Assembly (NCBI RefSeq): GCF_963422355.1
Contig: NC_085088.1
Span: 7,868,985-7,932,984, forward strand
Source: Corticium candelabrum
Taxonomy: Eukaryota > Porifera > Homoscleromorpha > Homosclerophorida > Plakinidae
DNA length: 64,000 nt
Direction: 5' to 3'
Made by a program: the position numbers and the translations under genes. Shown here one piece after another: positions 11,886 through 22,973 of this stretch (position 1 is the stretch's first letter; every line of letters starts with the position of its first letter). The notes under the pieces are model-generated. The model was not told where the DNA came from. It saw nothing but the letters and a program-made list of their open reading frames with translations, and made no database searches.

Positions 11886-11927
11886 TAGTTATAGAAGAAT
11901 AAAAGTAGAAGAATAAACAAATATAAA

Positions 11928-12266
11928 TTAAGGTTTAATCCAGCTCTTGAAGTCCATGTACGACAACACCATGATTCTTGTCCTTGTCTCATTGTCCACT
12001 GATCGCCACAGATTACCTTGAGTATTCAGAATGAACCCGCTCACTAATTCATTATTAGAATGAACTGCTCTCCATAAGAAAGAGAGTTGGTTAACACGCA
12101 ATAGACCTGGAGCTTCCCTGATAGGTTCTCCAAGAGTTTCCCCGCAAGGATGTTCTGTTTGAGATCCATAGCCCTCTCCGATACCCACTTCTCCACGCTT
12201 GATGTAGTAAACATTTGGTACTTCCCATTCCCAGATCCCACAGTTCACATCCATAGCCCAATACAG
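11928..12266 (-). CDS. putative terminal exon of an unknown gene
   Basis: On the minus strand a TTGTTAG acceptor (12267-12268) opens a frame of 112 codons ending at TAA (11928-11930). The peptide has protein-like composition, rich in Trp, Gly and Glu, with features such as WAMDVNCGIWEWEVPNVYY near the start and RTRIMVLSYMDFKSW near the end. I do not recognise the family. It lies in the SNRK intron on the same strand. It could be the last exon of a nested gene or an alternative SNRK 3' exon. A possible preceding mini-exon near 12410-12450 ends in a GAG/GTTAGT donor, but the link is not established. Confidence 0.35.
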   Translation of the reverse strand: MYWAMDVNCGIWEWEVPNVYYIKRGEVGIGEGYGSQTEHPCGETLGEPIREAPGLLRVNQLSFLWRAVHSNNELVSGFILNTQGNLWRSVDNETRTRIMVLSYMDFKSWIKP

Positions 12267-12637
12267 CTAACAATAAGGAGTACATTATCGTTGTCCATAC
12301 TGTAGGATTACGACACACACCTTTGACAGCCCCTACAATTGAGTATAATGAAAAGTAGAACTTCATACTTCATGACTATACTGTAGCCCAATTAATTAAC
12401 GTAACTAACCTCTCCCAATGCCCTATCACTATCAAGTCCAAGGTCATACGCTTACTGCCCTAACCTCCCCTAATCGCCTCAGTTCTTACTCAAAACGATT
12501 TACCAAAAGAACAATTACACATATCTACATCACCCATGACACATACATAAATAAGTCAATCGCCAACAGCAACGGACAGACAACAACGTAGTACGCACGA
12601 CACTAACACAATAACCATCACTAGTTTACAGACGCAC

Positions 12638-13202
12638 CTCCGGCAGGCCCATCATAGCTGTCGCCTCGAAGTATCTCTGGCGCAGTGTAATTCATACTAC
12701 CGCATGACGTGCTCAACTTCTCACCAGGTCTGAATATATTCGATAAACCAAAGTCAGTCAGACGCACCTGCGGTCCTTCAGAAAAGAATATTATGTTATC
12801 CGGTTTCAAATCGCGGTGGACAACTCGCAGCTTGTGACAGTACTCAACGGCTTTGAGTATCTGTCTGAAACAAGCTTTCGCATCGTCTTCCCTCAGCGGT
12901 CCTTTCTTCAGAATGACGTCGTACAAGTCACCTCCGTCACCCAACTCCAAAATTAAGTAAAGCTTAGTAACCGTGTCTATGACTTCGTAGAGGCGTACGA
13001 TGTGAGGGTGCTGCACAAGCTTGAGACAGTTGACCTCTTTGTAAAGATGATCGCGAGATACGTCGTCAAGTTTTGTTTTGTCGATCACTTTCACTGCAAC
13101 GCGCTCTCCCGTAAACACGTGACGCGCCAGACGCACGACAGCAAAGCGGCCCTTGCCAAGTTCTTTATCTAGATCGTATGCTCCGGCGATCGCTCCGTCC
13201 AT
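12638..13202 (-). CDS. SNRK: SNRK kinase, exon 1 (N-terminal kinase domain)
   Basis: 188 codons plus one base from ATG at 13200-13202 to a GAG/GTGCGT donor. It encodes the N-terminal part of a sucrose-non-fermenting-related serine/threonine kinase. Visible are the start [19 protein letters not shown] (glycine loop), VAVKVID with the ATP-binding Lys, HRDLKPDN catalytic loop, LTDFG metal-binding motif, and an activation segment LSTSCGS...YTAPE with the threonine that LKB1 phosphorylates in this family. The words [19 protein letters not shown] and [12 protein letters not shown] are specific to SNRK rather than to AMPK or NUAK. The start is supported by alignment with the family, which begins a few residues upstream of the same YDLD block. 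The frame breaks just before subdomain IX, which is supplied by the exon at 548-689. Confidence 0.93.
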
Positions 13203-14116
13203 TCCTGAATGCCGACAAAAAGCAACCGACTTTGCGCATGCTCGGTAAACACAACGGTCATTGGAATTTCAAGGCTCTTGGAATTTCTAGACGTAGACGG
13301 CTCTGGGGCAGTCACTGCAATCAAGGCACTGGACGATCATCTTCTACCAGGAGGTACTGAATTGCTCAAGATCCTTGCAAGGTGCTAATTTTCTAACGGT
13401 ACTAAGTAGGCAATGATGGCAAGGATCGTACGTATAGATGCCATCATGTGAGACCATCCCAATAGCACGTAGTTTGCTTCGCTGTCTGTCTGACTCAAAC
13501 TCTCGCCGCTTGACGCTGACGCTGCGAGCCAGGGGTCACTTGAAATTTACAACCCGTATGTTGACTAGACTTCCGTTTTCATTTGTGATGACGGCGGGAT
13601 GCAGTGCTCGAAATAACTACAGAAAACCCTCAACACAGCGGATCTTCTGGGCACCTACCGTACGAGCACTACATGTCCATTTACGCTAGCACATACAAAA
13701 TAGTAAACAAGGAACTAGTCTCGCGTAGTCAGACCTTTTCCGCCGCGTCATACTTTCCGTGCCCGGAAGTATGACACGGTTGAAAGGGGTCTGAGACTAA
13801 CAAGGAACTATATCATTATGTCATGCACTGTAGCAGAACTTCCGTAGTAAGTGTTTCGAATCAATTCAGAAACGTAGAGACTTTAGATAGGAAAGAGTTC
13901 CAGAAATTTTGAGCATGATAGAAAGTTAAAGTGCTTCAGCGTTTGGATTTGGCAAATGTAGTCCTGATTGAAAAAATCTCATGTGTTAATTATTGTCTTC
14001 TAGCTGTCTCAATTAAGGTGCTAGCTAACTGATTTGCCATTATTGACACAAGTTTTAGGCTGTCAACTTAAATTGCTATATGCTAATATTTGATGTAGAT
14101 TCACCAGTGAAACTCA
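13203..14116. promoter_or_regulatory. divergent promoter region between SNRK and the phosphatase gene
   Basis: 914 bp separate the SNRK ATG (minus) from the ATG of the secreted phosphatase gene (plus), so both promoters should lie here. The part next to SNRK is CpG-richer. No TATA box or known operator could be assigned with confidence. An 84-bp palindromic insertion sits in the middle. Confidence 0.5.
13716..13799. mobile_element. 84-bp palindromic mini-MITE with 9-bp target duplication
   Basis: TAGTCTCGCGTAGTCAGACC at the left pairs with GGTCTGAGACTA at the right, and the inner parts pair as well (CGTCATACTTTCCG with CGGAAGTATGACACG), so nearly the whole unit folds into a hairpin. It is flanked by the perfect direct repeat ACAAGGAAC (13707-13715 and 13800-13808). 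A 9-bp duplication is typical of Mutator-like elements. Confidence 0.75.
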
Positions 14117-14214
14117 ATGGCTTTGACGTCAGTAACTAGGGTGGTGGTACTTGCTCTTGGATGTAGCTTGGTTAGAGTGCAAATGGAGAATTTTCATGCA
14201 GAGAGAACTCTTAT
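14117..14214 (+). CDS. secreted CX5R phosphatase-like gene, exon 1 (signal peptide)
   Basis: Seven exons (14117-14214, 14266-14421, 27279-27373, 27469-27665, 37268-37291, 37787-37872, 37946-38072) join in phase into one frame of about 260 residues. I infer a secreted or ER/Golgi-lumen protein of the cysteine-dependent phosphatase type: the joined protein contains HCEAGTDRTG, a CX5R loop (HC-x5-R-T/S-G) as in protein tyrosine and dual-specificity phosphatases. Exon 1 encodes 32 residues, starting with MALTSVTR and a hydrophobic stretch VVVLALGCSLV, a likely signal peptide. An in-frame stop lies three codons upstream of the ATG. The donor is a consensus GTGAGT in phase 2. The substrate is unknown. 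A pseudo-phosphatase role cannot be excluded, although Cys and Arg are both present. Confidence 0.75.
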
Positions 14215-14265
14215 GTGAGTGTCAGTCTTATGTAACACAATATTCTCTAACTTAGTGCTTTGCAG

Positions 14266-14421
14266 TATTGATTGGAGTGGAAGGAACTATTTGTTCAGAG
14301 GAAACATGCCAATAAATGGCTCACAGTTTGTCTACACTGAACTCATTTCAACTCTGCGGAAAGTGGCTTTACACCAGAAGAACCTTACGCTACCAGAGAA
14401 ATTTTATCTAACAGATATCAG
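14266..14421 (+). CDS. secreted CX5R phosphatase-like gene, exon 2
   Basis: It follows a 51-bp intron ending TTTGCAG. The joined codon is Ile. The exon encodes IDWSGRNYLFRGNMP, then NGSQFVYTELI and LPEKFYLTDI, and ends in phase 2 at a GTGATG donor. NGS and KNLT are potential N-glycosylation sequons, consistent with secretion. An upstream AG at 14255 is ruled out because it gives an immediate stop. Confidence 0.75.
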
Positions 14422-14511
14422 GTGATGTAATTTTTATAGCTAAGGTATACAGTGTAACATTAAAGCAAAGGTGACATCTTAGTGAAAGGGGCACATACAG
14501 AAAGTTCTGTT

Positions 14512-14549
14512 GTGTGTGTGTGTGTGTGTGTGTGTGTGGGGGGGGGGGT
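14512..14549 (+). repeat. (GT)n followed by a G run
   Basis: About 13 GT units followed by a run of about 10 G. Confidence 0.95.
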
Positions 14550-14904
14550 ATCTAACACACATTATCCAAAAAACATGTCTGTACAATCTAAAGTCAGTCT
14601 ATGCAATATCATTTTGGCGTTATATAGCCAGAATTTCACCCACAGTTGTTCATGTATGTTATATTGGACACCTTCTAGCCTTTAAGTGCTCAAGATTATA
14701 GCATGTAGAGCTTCTTTTAAACATAATGTTTCAATTAGCCAATCTGTTAGTCATTTTTATCAGCAACTCTCTACTAGACTGTGGTGTAGCAATGCTGAAA
14801 TGATACTAGCTAGATGTAGTATAGATGGTACGGTTAGTTCCTCCTGAGACTTGTCATAAATAAAGATTATATTACCGGGTATATTATATATATAGACTTT
14901 TGTT

Positions 14905-15205
14905 ACACTTACAGAGTTACAGCATCTGGTGGTATATTTTATCCACTTGCTGTGGAAACTCTCAGTCTATTGACACCGTACAGTCTCAACATCTTATGCT
15001 CTATAGCTTCAATAATTTCTGCAATGAGTTACGTGACATTTTCAAAGCCTTTTAACAACTTATTACAACAATTGTCTGAAATTATGATCATATAATGCTA
15101 GATTGGTTTTACAACGTTTGAATGTAGATATAGAGGATGTACGTAGTTGGGACATGCTTACTTGAGTTGTTGGGGATGTTGGATGCGGAGCGTTCATGTA
15201 TGAAA
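14905..15205 (+). pseudogene. RLE-type LINE tail, copy 1 (5'-truncated)
   Basis: The frame reads GGIFYPLAVETLSLLTPYSL, then FNNLLQQLS and, after a frame break, YNARLVLQRLNVDIEDVRSW followed shortly by a stop. This is the extreme C-terminus of the LINE type with a C-terminal restriction-like endonuclease also present at 33480-35500 and 53940-56520 (compare FYPLVVETYGFWT at 56300). Only the last part of the element is present. A (TG)n run follows 14 bp later. Confidence 0.7.
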
Positions 15206-15215
15206 TTAATACATA

Positions 15216-15218
<3 letters not shown>

Positions 15219-15301
<83 letters not shown>

Positions 15302-15318
15302 TGTGTGTGTGTGTGTGT
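15219..15318 (+). repeat. (TG)n microsatellite
   Basis: About 50 TG units with two TA interruptions. Confidence 0.97.
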
Positions 15319-15701
15319 TCCCGGATGTATGATGGCACGACACGGACTACGTTGTAGTGCTTGTTTTGCCTGATATTCAGTCTCCAACTGACTTCTGTTA
15401 CCGTTCTTCAACATCATTGTTTCGGTTAACATCAGGCGGTTTCTGAAGTCAACACACCCAGCAGCGCTCCACGCTGTGCGACAACATGCCCTCTGCGTTC
15501 TCAGTTCAAGGCACTCGCACTGGACTCCGGTCACTGCAAATCACACTGAGTGCTTGCAACCTCAGTGTGAGTACTTTTGCAGCATAGCCAGACTTGTCGT
15601 GATGTCAACAGGGTGGCGGAGCTGCATTTTGCACGAAGAAACATCCAGCGGAGATAGAGATGATGCGGCTACGAGGAAATACAATCAAACAGTGAACTTA
15701 C

Positions 15702-15771
15702 CAGCTTTTCCTTTTTGAAGACTCAACTTGTCACGTTTTGGAACTTGCAACCAGGCGTGCGGATCCGCCAT
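15702..15771 (-). CDS. putative first coding exon of an unknown gene
   Basis: On the minus strand a strong start context CCAAGATGGCG (which also matches the YY1-type AAGATGGCGGC initiator element seen at 5' ends of housekeeping genes) opens 23 codons, MADPHAWLQVPKRDKLSLQK followed by GKA, ending in a GTAAGT donor. Just beyond, TTCCTCGTAG at 15669-15678 could be an acceptor for an in-phase second exon (15668 downward, about 33 codons), but that intron would be only 33 bp. The gene is not recognised. It lies inside the second intron of the phosphatase gene, on the opposite strand, between two LINE tails. Confidence 0.4.
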
Positions 15772-15940
15772 CTTGGCCACGTGACTAAGACTTACCATCA
15801 AAGAAGACCTGGCTTGGAGACGTGATTTACTTTCATAGTTTTAGAATTTTAGAACAAAGACCCTAACGTAGCTTTGCTTTTTGTGACTGACTCTCTTTGC
15901 TGGATGCCATCATCCATTAGGATGGGCGGTTTATGGTTTA

Positions 15941-16300
<360 letters not shown>

Positions 16301-16301
16301 T

Positions 16302-16302
<1 letters not shown>

Positions 16303-16352
<50 letters not shown>
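16303..16352 (+). repeat. (TA)n microsatellite
   Basis: About 24 TA units. Confidence 0.97.
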
Positions 16353-16358
<6 letters not shown>

Positions 16359-16394
16359 CATATATATTATAAAAACATCATCAATCAGTGGGAT

Positions 16395-16560
16395 AACGTT
16401 TCCTCGAGCTTTCATGAACATATTAGAACAGTTGTTTGTAAGACTATGGTGCTACAACGCCAAAATGGTACATGCATGTATGCAATTAGAAGTTTTAGAT
16501 GTTTGTAGTTGGGATTTGCTTACTTGACTTGGGAGAGATGTTGGGAGAGATGTTGGGGTA
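16395..16560 (+). pseudogene. RLE-type LINE tail, copy 3 (most truncated)
   Basis: It reads RAFMNILEQLFVRLWCYNAK, then MQLEVLDVCSWDLLT and stop, aligning with copies 1 and 2 but more diverged. A 3' segment rich in GATGTTGGG words follows. Confidence 0.65.
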
Positions 16561-16662
16561 TTAGGGTATTGTAAAATATAATATAAAGTATATAAATAAA
16601 ATATGTATCTTTTTTACAGGACAATATATATCTTTCTACGTGTGCGTGTGTGCACGTGCACA

Positions 16663-16773
<111 letters not shown>

Positions 16774-16774
16774 G

Positions 16775-19700
16775 AAACCTGGAATTCCGCCAGTACCCAT
16801 TATGGGCTTTGGCATCGCAGAAGAGTTTTCCGGCATTTGCTTGTGACAGGTCAAATTCAAGGATACCAGGTCTTGTTGTATGGTATCAACCCATCTGTTC
16901 TTTGGACTATGCTGTGGATGTTTCATACTATGTAACTTGCTTCTCAGTAACAACTTTTGTGGACAAGAGATGTTCACCTGTTCTAAATGACCAAGCCACT
17001 GTAATCTTTGATGTTGAATTTGACGTTTTATTGGTTCTTCCTTGGTAGACTTCAAGTTAATGGTATTTCTTATCTTGTTCAGTGTTGTTACACCCAAGAT
17101 AGATCTAATACAACGTATCTGAAAAGTGGTTAGTCTTTGAATATCTACTTGGGTGATTGCTCAAGTCTCATAACCATATAATAAAACTGGCATCACTAGT
17201 GATCTAAATACTTGCAGTTTTGTGTTCTTGCTAAATCCTCGGTTTGTGAAAACTCTACGTTTCCAAGAAAAATGTTCTACTAGCTTTGTGACTACATTCA
17301 ACAACCTCTGTGTGACAATCCCCAGATGTCACAATGCTGCCCAGATAGCAAAATTCAGAAACATTCTCCAGAACTAGACCAGCTATCAAGATGTTTGCTT
17401 CTTCAATACCAATGCTCAAGATTTTAGTTTTTCAGGGTTGATCCTCATACCCCGTTTTGTACAAACATCATGGAAAGCATTCACCATCTGTTGCAACTCA
17501 CTATTTGATGTACCTATTAGAGCCAAATCATTAGCATACATGGGAGCGTTGATCTTATGTGTCCGTTCAGGTTTTACTCAATAGTTCATGATAGGCCACC
17601 ATCTATTCTGTAAGCAATGTCAATGCCACCACCCTTAACCTTGTCAGAGTCGCACACATAATTCTGTCCATAAACAAATTGAACAAGATTGGAGGCAATA
17701 CAACACACACCCTTGACGGACATCTGTGGTTACTTCAAACCTTGATGAGATTTCCCCTATTTTGTATAACACAACCTGTACCATCGTGCAGGTCAATCTA
17801 GCCACTTCCTCTTCTATACCAGAATATTTGATAATGTTAGTGAGAACGCGTCTTGGTACAGAGTCAAATGCTTTTGAGAGGTCAACAAAACAAATATGTA
17901 AGTTGCATCTATGCTCTACAGCCTTTTCAATGACTTGTTGTAGTACCCAAATCTGATCAATTGTTCCCATTTGAGGTCAAAAACGCATTGCTCTTCCAAA
18001 AGCGAAGGTTCTATCACTGGTCTTAGCCGACCTAACTAAACATTTGCAAGGACTTTCCCAGGAACTGAGTAATGATATCCCATGATAGTTATCACATACC
18101 AGATGGTCATTCTTTTTAATAATTGAATCAGAACCGAGTCTTTCCATTCTTGGGGAACTTTACCAGTCTTCCAGATCAAATGAATAATCTCAATTAGCCA
18201 GTCAACAGGTGGTCCAGCTTTGAGAAACTCTGCTGCTATTTCGTCATGACCAGTTGCTTTACCATTCTTCAACTTTCTAATGGCCTCTATAATTTTTTCA
18301 TCATTGAGTGAAGTGCCAGGAACCGAACAAGGAGAAACATCAGTGTCCAAGGTCACTGGACGTGTCACATTCAACACTAACTCAAAGTGACATTGCCAAC
18401 AAGCTAATTGTTCTTCAGTTGTCAACAATTTGTGACAAAGTTTATCTAAGATAAAATCAGGGGGCTGAACCGACACCTTATCAAACTTCCTGAGTTTCCT
18501 AAAGAACTCGCCATGCTTGTTGTTTGCAATCACTTTCTAAGTTTCTCATTTCTCGATTTAGCCTCTCCTGCTTGTTCTTTCTTACAGCATTTCTACCATT
18601 CTTTGCAATTCAGTATATTAGCACGTGATTCTTGTTTACCATGAGAACGCATTCAATGACTGTTTATGCTTCTTATCAATCAAATCCAAAGTTTGCTCAG
18701 AAATCCAATTGTTCTCTGCCCTTCTTGGTGCTACAAGATGTTCTCTTGCTGAATATGTAACTGCTTTGCAAAATTCAGACCTTTCGTCTTCGACAGTGTC
18801 ACTAGATCTTTGTAAGAATTTTGCAGCTGTACTAGCCCTGTACTCACCTAAGGCTTTAGGTCTCCCTGGACATCCCTCCTTACACTATTTGCTTGTTTGG
18901 TCACCTTTGACTTTTGCAGTTTCAATACCAGCTTGCTGACAACTAACTTGTGATCGCTTTCAAAACCAGGGCCTGGTTTACTCTGCAGTCATAAACCACA
19001 GACCTCATACAATGTTCGACCAAAATGAAATCTTTCACACTTGGTTGCAACTGACCATTGGGAGGATACCAGGTGGCAGAAAGAGAGTATTTGTAACTAC
19101 CAACTCATAGGCATCAGCAAAGTCCAGCAGTCTCATTCCATCACTGGTTGTTTAAGCTAACCCAAAGGCGCCTGTTACTGGAGATCGCTTCTGCTCAAAT
19201 TTAGCATTGAAATCCTCCAAAACAATCACCATAGAGCCTGTCTTTTTTTTTGCATTGTGAAATCTAAATGTTGATAGTAAGAATCTTTCATTTCACTCTC
19301 ACCAAAATCAACTGTCTCTTAGATGAAAGCTGTCACTTCATGACACAACCCTTTGCAACCGTTTACTGCAGCAGTTTACCGTAACAAAGAAATAAAGTAT
19401 TGAATTACCTGCGTGGGCGTGTTTAGTACCCGTATGTGGCATGAGCATACCTCTGATTGTTGGTTAGCAAGGAAGACCGATATCTGTGCACATTTCAAGG
19501 TAAGGATTGTGAGACATATGGTGTCAAGTTGTGATTTATTGACTAAAGCAAACTGGGACCCCAAAGTTATCACGCAAGTATCGACTGTGTCAATACAACC
19601 TCAGAAGGAGACCCTTCTTAGATTAGTTAATAGATCGTGTCTCGTTGAATTTTGGGTGCGTTAGGAGCACTTGGTATGGTTAAACCTAAAGTAGTTACTT

Positions 19701-20560
19701 CGAAAGAAAGTAAGACTATGTGTACGTACAGGGAATCGTCTGAACAACTCATTGCCGATTCTCTGCTTCTGTGGCTGTCTGGATCGTAGGTTTCCTGCAG
19801 GAAGATACCAGGCCTTGTATCTTTCTTTCAACAAGTTTTAGTATTTGGTGAGAGTTCTCCTTTAAGACACCTTTATCTGTCATAAGGTCCACACGCATAA
19901 CCCTATCCGAGATTGAGTCAAAGCACTTTACTGATTTTGCAACATCACATTGCATAATCAAACCAACACCTCTTGCAGCAACGTCAGCCGTTTCGGAAAA
20001 ATACAGGTTGTAGCCAGACTGGTCGTCCAACTCCATACAGCCACAACCATGCAATTGAATTTCAGTGATAGCACATAAAGGAATTCGAGCTGCTGCTAAT
20101 TCTTAGGCAAGAAGATTGGGTTGAGCACCTTGCAATGTCCTAACATTCTATAGGCCAATCCTTAAACTTTGGTTTCTCTTCCAGAACTTGTTTGTGACAT
20201 TCTTCCGTTTATGACAAAATCGAGAGCTATGAACTACATTTACTGAATGCTGCTGAGATGACGAAGTTGGCATGCAGTTTTTCACGGCAACGTTTTGATA
20301 GTTGTGAAATCGTATCAGATGGTTGCCCACAGAGTTTTGGCTGTTGCATAGGTTGAACATTAGTTGACATTATTGTAAAATATGCTGACTTCTGACTAGT
20401 TGTTGAGTTGCCATGATCAGTCGGATGTTTCATGACAACCCCTTCTCGCGCGCACAACCCCTTGATCCCCGGGTTGCCTCTAGATCTTCGGAGTCCAGGC
20501 CTATTCTTGGCGTCACTGGCATTTTTTCCAGCGTCACCCCTATTTCTGTCCACACGCAGG
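16775..20560 (-). pseudogene. APE-type LINE (RTE-like), degraded, minus strand
   Basis: Reading right to left: an endonuclease region with SDRVMRVDLMTDKGVL (about 19900) and the SDH motif in GFESDHKLVVSKL (about 18950). Then comes a reverse transcriptase with LNDEKIIEAIRKLKNGKATG (about 18270), CFVDLSKAFDSVPRRVL (about 17880) and DVRQGCVL. The catalytic box reads MYANDLALIG near 17530, an Asn in place of the first Asp of YADD. The C-terminal end has HQRLQWLGHL (about 17000). Stops and frame changes occur throughout. A block at about 19370-19740 matches none of the LINE protein and may be a separate insertion. The element is not functional. Confidence 0.8.
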
Positions 20561-20569
20561 GAAATGCGC

Positions 20570-21729
20570 TCTGTTTTGCAACTAGTAACATATACAGTTC
20601 AGATGACCAGCTTGCTGGGCTAGCGCATGTTAGCCTCACATCATCCTCAGCTTGCCAAGGCTGAAGTTAGGATGTATTTCCAGAGATCGAAATAACGGCC
20701 GGGCAACTGAATCTATGCGTGGACATCCTAGTCTGGTCATCAATCTGAACTGTAGCCAAGGAATCTTGATTTGTTAACCAATGTAAACTTAGAATAAGCT
20801 AAAGCAAACTGTTGAGCATGTAACTTTTAGCATGTACTGTACAGGTACTGTACAAGGCAGTATCCTACATCTGCTGCATAACAGGTGGTCACAAGTGAAA
20901 GTAACAGGTCTAAGTTAAGTCTTTAAGTGTTTTACAATAATAAACAGCTGGTGTTACTACCTTAGGACATAACATGTGGTTGGGTTGATTTCATTTTTTC
21001 TGGTAGTTGTTGCAGGTCTTGAATGTGTCTAGGTAAGGCAGCCATCTCATTCTTTGGCCAGCCATCCGTTGAGTGTAGTCCTGCAACTAGGCCACTGCTT
21101 ATCTCTTTCTATGCAATTGTAGCAGGCTTTACCTATTGACATAGTTTCACATGCTGATGATAGGTGATATGGGCTATCACAAATCATTTAGTTTAGTTTC
21201 ATAGCTTGTCTTTCGTTTTCTGATGGCTGCGTTTGAGTTCCCAACGGTTGATTTACGTTTCTTCAGAGTGGACAACTTTGCAGCATAAATTCTGCCGGAT
21301 GAAGCACTGTCTGGTTACCTACCAGTACTGGTGAAACGATGAGAATTGCCTCTTTTGGTCAGCAATTAATTAAGCGCTTTCACATTTGTAGAAGAAAACC
21401 AACATAAAATTTTAATGAAAACACAGAGTATTATGCTGATCAGTTTCTAAGTGTTTGAGTTCATTGCATTACATAATAGTACAATCATGTATGCAAACAG
21501 TGAAAGAATGCGAAGGTGTTATTAAAATTAATTCAAGTTACCTGAAACAAAATTGCTATCCCAGTAAGGCAATGGGCTTTATGCTCCAAATGGCACCTAC
21601 TAATCTGGTTGCTAGGGCTCAAAGAGGTACATGTAGTGTACATGTGCATGATGCTGCATTATGACCACAGAGCAGTATCAACAGCTCTTTATGTTTATGG
21701 ACACATTATGAATATATTATGCATATATA

Positions 21730-21735
<6 letters not shown>
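20570..21735. other. phosphatase-gene intron without identifiable feature
   Basis: I see no exon, RNA gene or transposon motif on either strand. Confidence 0.4.

Positions 21736-21736
<1 letters not shown>

Positions 21737-21776
<40 letters not shown>
21737..21776 (+). repeat. (TA)n microsatellite
   Basis: About 19 TA units. Confidence 0.97.
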
Positions 21777-21778
<2 letters not shown>

Positions 21779-21985
21779 ATATACAGTATTATATTATATG
21801 TTATGATATTGCACATTCTGTGAACGTCCGATCAAATTTGATGGAAGTCCGGTCAAAAGCTACTTTGGTCTAACTTCTATGTCCGGCCAACTTTTCTTCC
21901 ATATTTCGAGCACTGTATTTCCTCCCCCTGGCCAGGAACTACCGGAAATACAAGGTCCCATGGGTTACCCTCTTGGAGGGTTCAG

Positions 21986-21987
<2 letters not shown>

Positions 21988-22064
<77 letters not shown>

Positions 22065-22068
22065 CACA
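21988..22068 (+). repeat. (CA)n microsatellite
   Basis: About 40 CA units with two CG substitutions. Confidence 0.97.
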
Positions 22069-22205
22069 CGCCTCTTTTATATCTCTAAAATGGCGAGTGC
22101 TCCACCAAAATTACCTTGCATACCTCGATCTGATCAAGGTAAACATTGAATGTGTCATGCACAGGCTTCCAGAGTTTTCTTGGGACAACGAAGTTTGTTG
22201 TTGAT

Positions 22206-22567
22206 TGAATTTACCTTTTCTTGCATTCAAATTTCTCTACAACGACACATGGGATCTTTACCAAATTTGAAATGCCCATACCTGTTGTCAAACAATAGAC
22301 ACGGAGCATGTCGTTTAGTACCAGTGACTTTGATAAAAGCAAGATTTTTACTATATCCGTGTCCTTAAGTAATATGAATACTTTCAGTTGCTTGTGTATG
22401 TGTTGAATAGCTACCATGTTTGCTCTGGTGCTGTTTTGTACAATGACAGCAACATTTTCAATTTGATGATTTCCAATGGGAATGCCGAAGTGGCTGCAAC
22501 CGCTCTGTGTGATTTGGTCACACATACGGGAACAGGCTATCCAGGATTTTGTATTGTTTCTGCCCAA
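22206..22567 (-). CDS. dispersed coding repeat of unknown family, copy A
   Basis: The minus-strand frame contains NMVAIQHIHKQLKVF, DTDIVKILLLSKSLVLNDML and RVYCLTTGMGISNLVKIPCV. The plus strand at about 51870-52200 encodes a diverged copy (NMATIRW, SDIVENALFLSALLAMNNTL, RAYCLTSGTCSLNSVEIQCV). Several differences between the two copies are at third codon positions (TAC/TAT, CTG/TTG, ACG/ACA), which indicates that the protein was under selection. The product is not recognised. It may be a transposon protein or a host gene family. Confidence 0.4.
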
Positions 22568-22973
22568 GAATTAGCATATCTGGATCTGGAATGTAATACT
22601 CATTTAGTCATTTCACCTGCTTGGCACTTGATAACTAAAATGTTAATTTGCCTGGGCAAAGAATGGCCAAGTCAGCTACTTATTTATACATATCTACAGG
22701 AGCCATCTCATGGAAAAGGAATCTGGTTTAAATAAGCTTTACCGTGAGAAGTCTGCAAATGGCTTTCATAAAATAGACTAGAGGCTTTTCATGAGCTTTG
22801 AAAATCCTGGAAGAGGCCCAAAATAATGTAGCGCCAACACGCGATAGCAATAAAGCGCCCGCACAGCATCTGGCATCTGCAAAAGTAGTCATGAGAATTG
22901 GTTACAAGAAAGCAAAGGACAGAACCACTTGAATAGCTAAGAGGCTACAGGATAGGAGAGTAAGGAAACTAAC

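Noticed and set aside
14905..15110. Tempting exon 3 of the phosphatase gene (phase fits after a TTACAG acceptor)
   Set aside because: The peptide (FYPLAVETL, NNLLQQLS) is the LINE C-terminus found elsewhere in the window, and a better exon 3 exists at 27279.
22388..22735. Plus-strand frame of 115 codons
   Set aside because: It is antisense to the minus-strand coding repeat, which is supported by a second copy with synonymous changes.
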